A stretch of DNA of 50,035 nt. It comes from Candidatus Poribacteria bacterium. GTDB lineage: Bacteria > Poribacteria > DTPJ01 > WJIO01. The DNA lies in the NCBI GenBank assembly GCA_014730235.1, contig WJIO01000240.1, positions 1-50,035 of the forward strand, in the 5' to 3' direction. A program made the translations under genes and the position numbers. Below are positions 43,014 to 50,035 of this stretch, one piece after another; the first letter of the stretch is position 1, and each line of letters opens with the position of its first letter. The notes under the pieces were generated by a model. The model had not been told where the DNA came from. It saw only the letters and a list, made by a program, of their open reading frames with translations, and made no database searches.

Positions 43014-44639
43014 ATGAGAAAATATATAATTTCATTTGTTTTACTAATTTCATTATTTTTTGCCTTATCAGTTTATGCCGATAATACACCCGATTGGGTT
43101 AGGAATTTTGATCCTTACCAGAAATATCCGGCGGATAAATATCTGGCTGGTTTTGGTACATCTTCGGGTAAGGATTCGGAGGCTTTTCGCGTCGCCAAAG
43201 ATAATGCTCGGGCTGCGGTTTCCAGGGCTATTGTGGTGGATGTAGACAGCATGATCCGCACAGTTAAGGAAGAGGATGAGGAGAAATTTTCTCAGCATTT
43301 AAGCTCTATAACCCAGAGTTCTACAGCTCTTCAAATCATGGGCTTGGATACAGAAACCTATGCTGAGGACAGCCCCCCCACCGTCTATGCCGTAGCTTAT
43401 GTCAGTAAAGCTGATCTGGGAAGGATTTACGCAAGAAAAAAAACTGATTTGATAGATGAAATATCCCGGATAATTTCCGATGCACAGAAGGCAGAGAGGG
43501 ATTCCAGAAGCATAGACGCGGCTACAAAATACCTGAGCCTTTATCCACTATACCAACAGCTAAAAGAGGCAGAAACTGTATTGCTGGTAGTAGGGGAAGT
43601 GCGCAATATCGAGGACGCTTTTTCGGATTTAAACAAAGAACTGGGTCAGGGAACAGCAAACCCGGTGAAGGCAAAAATCCCCACCTGGACTGAGGTCAGA
43701 AATAAGATAGACGAACTTCTTTCTCAGGATTTAAATACTGTGGAAGATGTGGCGCGCTCCGTGATAATACAATTATCCAAGCAGGCCGGGGATTTAAATG
43801 GACGTATGCTTATTAATTCCTTCTCATATCAGGACACAAAAATGGGCAGTCCTTTTTCCCGCTATTTTAAGTCGGCTCTGGAAAACCAGTTGGTCCTTAT
43901 GTCCAATCTGAAATGGGATACGGTCAAGAAAGCAGAGGATTTTACCCCCAAATCTGCTAATATTACGGCTGACCTGGCCAAGGCTTCTGGTGCCCAGTGG
44001 GTGCTTTCGGGAACTTACTGGGAACAAGGGGATAAGATCAAGATAATGGCATCCCTAAACGAAGCTGAGACCAGCAAGATTCTGGCCGGGGCTGATGTGG
44101 TTTTTGATAAATCTATGCTGGAAGCGGCGCACTTAAGCGTAAAACCCCAGAACTATCAGCAGGCTATACAGGAGCAAGAGGCCTTTAAGGAAGACCAGAT
44201 AATAAGCGGTAACCTGACTCTAGAGGTATGGACTAACAAGGGGAATGAGGATTTGATATTCAACGAAGGCGAGGTAATGAAAGTCCGGGTTCGAGTGAAT
44301 AGGCCAGCTTATGTGAGACTTCTTTATATCATCGCTGACGGCAAGCGATCCCTGCTTTATGATAACTACTATATAGACAGTTCCAGAGTTAATCATGTTG
44401 TGGAAATCCCCGAAGAATTCGAGTGTGCGCCCCCCTTTGGTGCAGAAATGCTGGTGGCAATCGCCCGGACAACGGAATTTCCGCCTATTGAAGTTATAAA
44501 TGTGGATGGATACGATTTTCTGGCTACTGATACGGCAAAAAATGCGGCGTACCAGTCCCGGGGTATGATCAGGAAAAAGCAGAAACCTGAAGACATCCAG
44601 CAGACTGAGGCTAAGATTGTAATTACAACAATGGAATAG
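43014..44639 (+). CDS. LPP20/DUF4384-domain exported protein
   Basis: A 541-residue exported protein with signal peptide ISFVLLISLFFALSVYA, without lipobox. Residues about 25-160 are an LPP20-like domain (PDWVRNFDPYQKYPADKYLAGFG, DNARAAVSRAI). A central region has a curli-assembly or TolB-like nucleotide-free alpha/beta pattern (GRMLINSFSYQDTKMGSPFS, GAQWVLSGTYWEQGDKIKI). The C-terminal 130 residues match DUF4384 (LTLEVWTNKGNEDLIFNEGEVMKVRVRVNRPAYVRLLYI-type sequence, here 400-440). DUF4384 proteins are periplasmic or envelope proteins of unknown role. AAAGGGG lies about 9 nt before the ATG. The 3' end overlaps the convergent primase-like gene by 17 bp. Confidence 0.8.
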   Translation: MRKYIISFVLLISLFFALSVYADNTPDWVRNFDPYQKYPADKYLAGFGTSSGKDSEAFRVAKDNARAAVSRAIVVDVDSMIRTVKEEDEEKFSQHLSSITQSSTALQIMGLDTETYAEDSPPTVYAVAYVSKADLGRIYARKKTDLIDEISRIISDAQKAERDSRSIDAATKYLSLYPLYQQLKEAETVLLVVGEVRNIEDAFSDLNKELGQGTANPVKAKIPTWTEVRNKIDELLSQDLNTVEDVARSVIIQLSKQAGDLNGRMLINSFSYQDTKMGSPFSRYFKSALENQLVLMSNLKWDTVKKAEDFTPKSANITADLAKASGAQWVLSGTYWEQGDKIKIMASLNEAETSKILAGADVVFDKSMLEAAHLSVKPQNYQQAIQEQEAFKEDQIISGNLTLEVWTNKGNEDLIFNEGEVMKVRVRVNRPAYVRLLYIIADGKRSLLYDNYYIDSSRVNHVVEIPEEFECAPPFGAEMLVAIARTTEFPPIEVINVDGYDFLATDTAKNAAYQSRGMIRKKQKPEDIQQTEAKIVITTME

Positions 44640-46611
44640 AAACCGGTTTCCATTTATTTGATAGGACGTATTTCAGAAATCTTTGGGCCTGGAAAACTGC
44701 GTCATGGGGTATTCTTGTCCATTCTTCAGATACTGAAAACTGATCAGGTTTGGCCATTTCCGGAGAGAAATTTTCCAGATTCCAGGGCATTGTTATTATA
44801 CATGCTTTTTTGGTTTTTGGATTCAAGGAATAAGCCGGTCTGGTGTAGCCATAGGGATTTATAATCATTATGCAGTCATTGCCATTGACTTGCGGTATCT
44901 TTCTTAATCCTGAGTTAAGGCCGGAGGCTAACTGATTCATCTGAAGGGCTGTGGGCTGGCCATCCAACTGTTTTGGTAGGGCTTCTGCTGGTATAACAAT
45001 TTCCAAAATATTAGTTCCATCATATTTTATAAAGCAGAATACCTCATACCTTAATAATAAATTTGTTAAAATTTGAGTCAGTTCTACCGCAGATTCGTAA
45101 TCGCTGCGGGAAAAATCTATCTCAATGCCTATATCGCAGGCTATCAATAACCTGTCTGCCGGATTGTAAATTCCGCGGGTGCATTGAAATCCCTTCCATT
45201 TTGGATTTTGGGATTTAAATATTGCTTCTAATACAGGTATATCCTCGGTTTTTTGTAGTATGTAGTGGGATTTTTGAGGTGACGCCCTTAAGAACCTACC
45301 GGCGGAGTAGTTGAAAATTGCATCCTGAATTTCGGTTCTCTGGTAATAGCTTATACCATCTTCTCCGGGAGATCGATGCCATTGTTTTTGCAGTTCGATA
45401 AAATTTACAGAAAACACGTCAGCCGCTGCCTTTAAGTCCACCCTCCTTCCCGCATCTTTCCAATTATTCAGCATATCCAAAGCTTCCTGCATGTTTTCAT
45501 CGGGTTTTTGTAATTTTTTATCCGAGGCCAGGATTTCCCTACCGTTTCTTATTACCTTTGTATACCAATCATTATCCAGGAAAGTGCGTATTTTTCGGGG
45601 AACTTTGGGAGGTTTCCATTTATGTTGAGTTTTGCTTATATCCACACCAGTAACAAGGCGAGGGTAATTTTGCAAAACCTGTTGAAGAAATTCCCGACCT
45701 CTTTCGGATGCATCTTCGGGGATTTCCCACCAGTTTTTCATAATCTTTATGTTATTCAGGGTTGCTTTAGAGGGGTTAAAGCTGTCAAACTCCTCTGGTT
45801 TTATGGGCATGCTTATTTTGCCACCTAATTCGTGTATGGAGTAGACTAATCGCAGGAAATGATTGGGTTTCCAAAGCGCCCCGTCCAAAAGCCCGGGGTT
45901 CTTCATGTGGTTCTTGACAAAACTGTAGACTGCTTCTCGAAATTCTTTCCGACTTAAATCCATATCTTTGGGGGGTATAATGGCTTCTCCGGGAACGATA
46001 ATGTGAGGGCTGGTGCTGCCACTGTATTTAACGAAGAAAGGCAAACCTAATTTCAGGAACAATTTTACAATTGGACGGGCGGCGTTGAAGGCGGCAGTCC
46101 AACTTTTCTTAAAATCAGGCTCAAACACAAAATCACATATTTTTTTACCGTCTTCGTTATAACGCACTACAGTTCCATGAAGGGAGGGCCATCTTACACC
46201 TTTGGGTCTGGTATAATAAAACATAAGGGGAAGTACGTCTTCCGGTTCGCGAAGATGAGTAAACATGGGTTTGAAGTTTCTTAAAACTGTGATATATCGT
46301 CCATTGGCATAGCGAAACATCTCCCACTGAACGTCAGGACGGGCATAATAGGCAACGATTTTTTCCTTTTCCTTAAGCTGAGAGAAATCAGGTGCGGCGA
46401 AGCTTTGTGTTGGGTCAGTTTCCTGAGCGGCTATGGCGTGCTGAAAGCTCATCCTTCGGGAATAGGGTATGTCTTTTATTATTTCAACAGATTTATTTGA
46501 AAACACCCCAAGCTTCCGGGCATATTCCTGAGCTTCGGCATTGTATTTTGACACAATCTGGGTGTATAAGCTGTCCTGAAGTTTTTTACTTTTTCTGCGC
46601 TTTTTACTCAT
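44623..46611 (-). CDS. Tandem-duplicated archaeo-eukaryotic primase (PriS)-like protein
   Basis: A 662-residue cytoplasmic protein with no signal or membrane segment. Residues 87-312 follow the archaeal primase small-subunit order: YYARPDVQWEMFRYANGR (88-105), a strand with E164-P-D166 at the place of the D-x-D metal motif (CDFVFEPDF), VKYSGSTSPHIIVP with H203 (194-207), and RLVYSIHELGGKISMP (254-269). Residues 421-650 repeat the order: SYYQRTEIQDAIFNYSAGR, CDIGIEIDF (E497, D499), IKYDGTNILEIVIP (His lost) and RPAYSLNPKTKKACIITMP. The third catalytic acid (before the RxxYS segment) is not evident in either half. The middle (313-415) is a linker with basic patches, and the N-terminus is Lys/Arg-rich (KKRRKSKK). 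It may bind nucleotides or nucleic acid, but activity is uncertain. It overlaps the upstream glycosyltransferase gene by 8 bp. Confidence 0.7.
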   Translation of the reverse strand: MSKKRRKSKKLQDSLYTQIVSKYNAEAQEYARKLGVFSNKSVEIIKDIPYSRRMSFQHAIAAQETDPTQSFAAPDFSQLKEKEKIVAYYARPDVQWEMFRYANGRYITVLRNFKPMFTHLREPEDVLPLMFYYTRPKGVRWPSLHGTVVRYNEDGKKICDFVFEPDFKKSWTAAFNAARPIVKLFLKLGLPFFVKYSGSTSPHIIVPGEAIIPPKDMDLSRKEFREAVYSFVKNHMKNPGLLDGALWKPNHFLRLVYSIHELGGKISMPIKPEEFDSFNPSKATLNNIKIMKNWWEIPEDASERGREFLQQVLQNYPRLVTGVDISKTQHKWKPPKVPRKIRTFLDNDWYTKVIRNGREILASDKKLQKPDENMQEALDMLNNWKDAGRRVDLKAAADVFSVNFIELQKQWHRSPGEDGISYYQRTEIQDAIFNYSAGRFLRASPQKSHYILQKTEDIPVLEAIFKSQNPKWKGFQCTRGIYNPADRLLIACDIGIEIDFSRSDYESAVELTQILTNLLLRYEVFCFIKYDGTNILEIVIPAEALPKQLDGQPTALQMNQLASGLNSGLRKIPQVNGNDCIMIINPYGYTRPAYSLNPKTKKACIITMPWNLENFSPEMAKPDQFSVSEEWTRIPHDAVFQAQRFLKYVLSNKWKPVSIPLL

Positions 46612-49036
46612 GATCTGTCTCTTGAATCTTTTTGATTATTATGCAGTCAACCCCAAAGAGGTAGTTACTGGAACTTTTATTTTTGTCTACCACCAGAAAT
46701 TTGAACCGGTTGTCACCCTTAATCAGATTAACTGTGCCAAACTCTACTATGCCAGTATATATGACGTTTTTGTTGTAAGTATCCAACAGTTCGCCCAAGG
46801 GTTTTCCATTAACTATCAGTTGTATCCGGGCAAAATTCGGAGCTTTGGTAAAACAAGCTGAGATTTCGTAATTCCCCACTTCATCCACATAAACAGGCAG
46901 AACTATGTAATCTCCCGGACTGTTTGTGTATACGAGAACTTGAGCCTCACTGCTCCATTGAAGCCCAAATCCCAGCATATTTTGTAAGCCGTGACCATCT
47001 CCAGAGGATTCTATGACTTCCAGGGATTCGGCTTCTATAAGTGCTTGCCCCTTTGCTGGCACTTCCAGCTTTTGTATATTAGATCCGTTAGCTCTATAAT
47101 ATTCTCTATGGGGATAATATTCCATCATTTTTCGATTTTTTGTAGCGCCCAGGTCCCGTACATAGATAATATCACCGTCAAAAGTTGGTGAATTTGCCGG
47201 TAAAACAGATCCGTAATAGGACTGGACAAAGATCACCGCGTTTTTTATGCCTCTACTTTTTACTGCTTTTAATACGGAGGCGTTTACCCCCCAGTAGTTG
47301 TTAGAATAGATATTTACCAAAGGTTTTATATGGAAACTAAGGCCGATAGCAAAGCAAAATATTATTACAAAACCAACGGTTCCCTTGCTTTTAGCTAAAG
47401 AAGTTTTTAAACCAAAAATGTCGTTAACCAGTTTTGGTGTTCTTATAAGGCTTCTGGATGTCAGAATTACCGTTGCTAGAGTGGATTCATACATAAACCG
47501 GGGGCCAAAACACCAGTCCTGAAACCAATAAAAGAAATATGAAATTGACAAACACCAGAAAGCACCTAAAAGCATGTAATCCCATTTGTTCCTAGTCATG
47601 GAAATGAAAAGCAAAAACATGAAGAACAGGCATGGTATGGGCCACTCGAATAGATATTTGTTGAGTGCGTTCAGATTATTCAGATTCTGACGTAAACCCT
47701 TAGAAGGTGTATGAGGTTCACCCCAACCACTGTGACCGAATCCTGGATTATGGCCTTCGCCGTGTTTGACAACATAACCAAATAGCATGGCATCTCCGGT
47801 GGTGAGGTAATTGAATAACAGAAGTATGAACAAAAAGACCAGTATTGTTATCAGCATAATAGATAATCTGACTATATACTCTCTGAAACGTTTTATCAAG
47901 AGTACAAGGGCATAAATAGCAAAGGGAAAGCATATTCCCAGAGATGTCAATGGTCTTCCATTCAGGGCCATTCCCAAAGCTGATCCTGCCACCAGGGGAT
48001 GCCAGTTTTTTCTGTATTTAACCGACCTGGCAAAGAAAAGCACGAAGAGGGAAAGCCAGAATAACGCGCTGGCATGGGACATAAACTCCGACGACATGAA
48101 AATTATAAAAGGAGAAAATAAGCCCAGTAAAGCCGATAGTCTTCCGGTTTTTTCGTCATACAATTCCTTCCCCAAAAAATAAAATACAACAACTGTTAAA
48201 GAACCCAACAAAGGATTTATTATCCAGGGAATACCCATCATTACCCCGAACATCATGAGAAATGAATGACCTGGCGGGTATTCCGAATACCAGCGACCAT
48301 CGTTAATCATGTGGGTAAAATCAAAAAATTCTTTGTATTTATGGGATGGAACTGTGAGTTTTCCAATAGAGAAAATCTTACCATGAAAAACCTGATCCAG
48401 ACTATCCTGTATATGGGGTATATGCTCAAAAAGGTAATATGAACCAAGATTTGTGGCTGTAAACGCCAGGGCAAATACGATTAGCAAAAATAACTCAATC
48501 CTCATATTGAGTATAAAATTAACGATATTGACTGAGACTTTATAGATAAACTTTCCCGGACTTCGTCGGCCTATCGAGTTTACCAGAGGAAAAATGCCCA
48601 CTGAGCAAAACAACACGCCTAAACCTCCTAATGTGGTATATAAGACTATAGGCATCCCGCTTTGGGTGGGTTTTAGGGTAAAAACGAACATGGCCATTGA
48701 TACTAAAAAAGCGGGTACATATTTGGGATTTTTCAGATAATTTATGAAGACTTTTCTGCCCGATGAGGTTATAATTGTAAGACCAATGAGACATAAACCT
48801 GTTGTTTTAAATATTTTTTTGGCTGATGTTTTGATAGGAAACTGGACTGGCCCTATGTTAATATCTTTTTTTATGGGAAAGCTTATTGTGATTTCCTGAC
48901 CTTTGTCGCCTTTTATGGAGACAAGGGACATATTCCAAGGGTCTTTGTGGGGGATAGTTATCAGCAAAAGTAGTATGCCAGCAATCAACAATATCAATCG
49001 GCTGGCAAAGGTGAATATATATCCAATAATTTTCAT
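46604..49036 (-). CDS. GT39/PMT-like membrane glycosyltransferase with C-terminal carbohydrate-binding-like domain
   Basis: An 810-residue inner-membrane protein with about a dozen hydrophobic helices. The signature YSEYPPGHSFLMMFGVMMGIPWIINPLLGSL (about 248-278) and later GMALNGRPLTSLG are typical of GT39/ArnT-type lipid-linked sugar transferases. The expected early acidic pair is not obvious because of an unusual 190-residue N-terminal region. The last 145 residues are soluble and beta-rich (LIEAESLEVIESSGDG, GDYIVLPVYVDEVGNYEISA, IQLIVNGKPLG), like a CBM6-type module facing the periplasm. It may glycosylate exported proteins or lipids. It is first in a two-gene operon with the primase-like gene (8 bp overlap), an unexpected pairing. 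Confidence 0.82.
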   Translation of the reverse strand: MKIIGYIFTFASRLILLIAGILLLLITIPHKDPWNMSLVSIKGDKGQEITISFPIKKDINIGPVQFPIKTSAKKIFKTTGLCLIGLTIITSSGRKVFINYLKNPKYVPAFLVSMAMFVFTLKPTQSGMPIVLYTTLGGLGVLFCSVGIFPLVNSIGRRSPGKFIYKVSVNIVNFILNMRIELFLLIVFALAFTATNLGSYYLFEHIPHIQDSLDQVFHGKIFSIGKLTVPSHKYKEFFDFTHMINDGRWYSEYPPGHSFLMMFGVMMGIPWIINPLLGSLTVVVFYFLGKELYDEKTGRLSALLGLFSPFIIFMSSEFMSHASALFWLSLFVLFFARSVKYRKNWHPLVAGSALGMALNGRPLTSLGICFPFAIYALVLLIKRFREYIVRLSIMLITILVFLFILLLFNYLTTGDAMLFGYVVKHGEGHNPGFGHSGWGEPHTPSKGLRQNLNNLNALNKYLFEWPIPCLFFMFLLFISMTRNKWDYMLLGAFWCLSISYFFYWFQDWCFGPRFMYESTLATVILTSRSLIRTPKLVNDIFGLKTSLAKSKGTVGFVIIFCFAIGLSFHIKPLVNIYSNNYWGVNASVLKAVKSRGIKNAVIFVQSYYGSVLPANSPTFDGDIIYVRDLGATKNRKMMEYYPHREYYRANGSNIQKLEVPAKGQALIEAESLEVIESSGDGHGLQNMLGFGLQWSSEAQVLVYTNSPGDYIVLPVYVDEVGNYEISACFTKAPNFARIQLIVNGKPLGELLDTYNKNVIYTGIVEFGTVNLIKGDNRFKFLVVDKNKSSSNYLFGVDCIIIKKIQETDHE

Positions 49037-49221
49037 TTATTTAATGACTCTGATAAGGCAGGTATTTATTAAGCGAACATCAGGAATAATATTGGTAATC
49101 TCTAAGGTTAAATATTATTGAAAGCATCAATAGAAATTTAGCACCTTTTAGGTATCATGTCAATGAATAATATAAAATCTCTTATGGAGGATTTCATTAA
49201 TTGTTAAACAGGAGTAAAAAT

Positions 49222-49407
49222 ATGGTTATAAAGGTTATATTAGGTGCATTAATAGGCGGGGGGGTTGGTTTTTTGCTGAATCAACTTACCTCCAAATTAT
49301 CATCTCCGGGCGGATTTAAATGAGCAGGTACAGCGAATCCTTATGTTAGTATTGCACTTGGTGTTATACTGGGGATTCTAATCGCCTCAGGTGGAGGCGG
49401 AAAATAA
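49222..49407 (+). CDS. Candidate selenoprotein: DUF6132-like small membrane protein with in-frame TGA
   Basis: Reading through TGA at 49321-49323 gives 61 residues: helix 1 VILGALIGGGVGFLLNQL (5-22), a loop with U34 in GGFK-U-AGTANPY, and helix 2 VSIALGVILGILIAS (42-56). DUF6132-type two-helix proteins have a conserved 'CPITSNPY' at this place, so the TGA replaces the cysteine and NPY is in register; this alignment is from memory of the family. The stop TAA is at 49405. AGGAG lies about 7 nt before the ATG. A hairpin compatible with a bacterial SECIS follows the TGA (49333-49355). The other cysteine of the family loop is missing here. If Sec is not inserted, only a 33-residue peptide is made. 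No selenocysteine machinery genes are in the window. Confidence 0.6.
49333..49355 (+). promoter_or_regulatory. Possible bacterial SECIS hairpin after the TGA
   Basis: Pairs G33-C55, C34-G54, A36-T53, A37-T52, T38-A51 and C39-G49 (last two digits of position) leave a bulged G, a bulged T and a 9-nt loop CTTATGTTA. The loop starts 17 nt after the TGA and includes GTT, within the usual range for SelB-binding hairpins. The stem is weak. Confidence 0.4.
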
Positions 49408-49426
49408 GTCTTTTGAAAGGACTATA

Positions 49427-49633
49427 ATGGCTCAGGGAAAACAACTGGAGAATAGTATTGAAGAAAGGATTTCAGTAAGGGAAGATTCGCCATTTAATGA
49501 CACCATTCTTGATATTATTATGAACAGTCATAAAGCCATACCTGATGTAGTTATCAGGACTGCAGAATTGATAGCTTATGGATACAGGATTAAAGCTGAC
49601 TTTATTGGCGGAGTTGGGTTAAATACATTCTGA
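49427..49633 (+). CDS. Small protein of unknown function
   Basis: A 68-residue protein with no membrane segment or signal. It begins MAQGKQLENSIEERISV and contains ILDIIMNSHKAIPDVVIRTAELIAYGYRI, which looks like two amphipathic helices. No family is recognised. The ATG at 49427 has AAAGGA about 6 nt upstream; a GTG at 49391 would overlap the candidate selenoprotein and is less likely. It lies 19 nt after that gene's TAA, so the two may be co-transcribed. Confidence 0.5.
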   Translation: MAQGKQLENSIEERISVREDSPFNDTILDIIMNSHKAIPDVVIRTAELIAYGYRIKADFIGGVGLNTF

Positions 49634-49725
49634 TTTGGATGTGGAACATACCTTTAAATCTGATTGGTTAATCCTTTTGGTTTTTCAGGGTTCAGTATGT
49701 TTATAATTGAAAATTGCTTCAGCTT

Positions 49726-49751
49726 GTCATTCCTGCGCAGACAGGAATGAC
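49726..49751. repeat. Short palindromic repeat, family A
   Basis: GTCATTCCTGCGCAGACAGG followed by AATGAC forms a short hairpin downstream of the small unknown ORF. Confidence 0.8.
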
Positions 49752-49810
49752 AGCATAAAGAAGTTTCTATCTTTACCCCACTGAATCTGTAAGAGCCACC
49801 CTTTTTAAAT

Positions 49811-49850
49811 AAAAATACCGGGTGTTTATTGATACATCCGGTATTTTTAT
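49811..49850 (+). terminator. Rho-independent terminator
   Basis: AAAAATACCGGGTGT pairs with ACATCCGGTATTTTT over about 15 bp (one G-T pair) around an 8-nt loop, ending in a T-run. It probably closes the transcript of the candidate selenoprotein and the 68-residue ORF and may work in both directions. Confidence 0.85.
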
Positions 49851-49996
49851 TACTCAGAGAATATTATGAAATTTTAGTTGCATATATTCTAAAAGTTATT
49901 ATGTGTTTCATTGAAAAGCTTAGCCGGAACTTTGAAATCCAGTAAAGGATTTAATGTGCAACATTTTTTGGAATATGATGCAAAGTGAGTATTAGC

Positions 49997-50025
49997 TTGA
50001 CTTGCCATAAAATTCATGCTAGAAT
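49997..50025 (+). promoter_or_regulatory. Sigma-70-like promoter reading out of the window
   Basis: TTGACT (49997-50002) and TAGAAT (50020-50025) are 17 nt apart. The gene it would drive lies beyond the window. Confidence 0.55.
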
Positions 50026-50035
50026 TCCGGTTGAA

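Larger units (their letters stand above)
49634..50035. other. 402-bp gene-free end region
   Basis: It holds a family A palindrome (49726-49751), a strong terminator (49811-49850) and a consensus-like promoter (49997-50025) reading out of the window. The AT-rich stretch 49851-49990 shows nothing I recognise. Confidence 0.6.

Noticed and set aside
49163-49207. 14-codon leader ORF before the candidate selenoprotein
   Set aside because: It has no ribosome site and no attenuator hairpin follows it.

Overview
The window comes from a Gram-negative, free-living or host-associated heterotroph. It encodes lipoproteins, outer-membrane barrels, a Wza/Wzz exopolysaccharide pair and many large secreted carbohydrate-binding proteins. 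The gene mix resembles uncultivated lineages such as Candidatus Poribacteria, or neighbouring FCB/PVC-type phyla: URO-D-like methyltransferase homologues, Gfo/Idh/MocA oxidoreductases, TIM-barrel sugar isomerases, DUF4838, MXAN_6640-type proteases, a PorV/PorQ-like protein and FlgD-like C-terminal tails. That placement is inference from gene content only. Translation uses the standard bacterial code: TGA terminates several intact genes (for example at 10281, 17904 and 40379).

Layout. 1-5034 (+): a CheB-CheR-PAS signalling protein, cut by the window edge and carrying an in-frame TGA, then a hybrid histidine kinase. 5031-11249 (-): a DUF4838 lipoprotein, two URO-D-family proteins and a TIM-barrel isomerase behind a good sigma-70-like promoter, preceded by a Gfo/Idh/MocA gene. 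11466-18800 (-): a NAD-dependent epimerase, a second Gfo/Idh/MocA enzyme, purQ, an EctA-like acetyltransferase, a beta-helix protein and an ankyrin/serine-hydrolase fusion. 18991-20010 (+): a glucuronokinase-like GHMP kinase with a clear terminator. 20139-37531 (-): a cell-surface block with a prenyltransferase-like alpha-barrel protein, a frameshifted acyltransferase, a 1914-residue repeat protein, a putative outer-membrane barrel, a PorV/PorQ-like protein, a discoidin/FlgD-tailed protein, Wzz and Wza. 37872-44639 (+): an MXAN_6640-type metalloprotease, a lipoprotein, a fibronectin-III protein and an LPP20/DUF4384 protein. 44623-49036 (-): a GT39-like membrane glycosyltransferase overlapping a protein that looks like two fused copies of an archaeal-type primase small subunit. 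49222-49633 (+): a tiny DUF6132-like membrane protein whose in-frame TGA sits where the family has a conserved cysteine, followed by a small unknown ORF.

The intergenic regions are full of short dispersed repeats: palindromes of the TCATTCCTGCGAAAGCAGG type, a 'CCGCGCTAAAAATCCCCC' element, and at least three kinds of inverted-repeat (MITE-like) elements, some nested. The best candidates for something undescribed are the duplicated primase-like protein (44623-46611) and the candidate selenoprotein (49222-49407). No tRNA, rRNA, CRISPR array, transposase or phage gene was seen.
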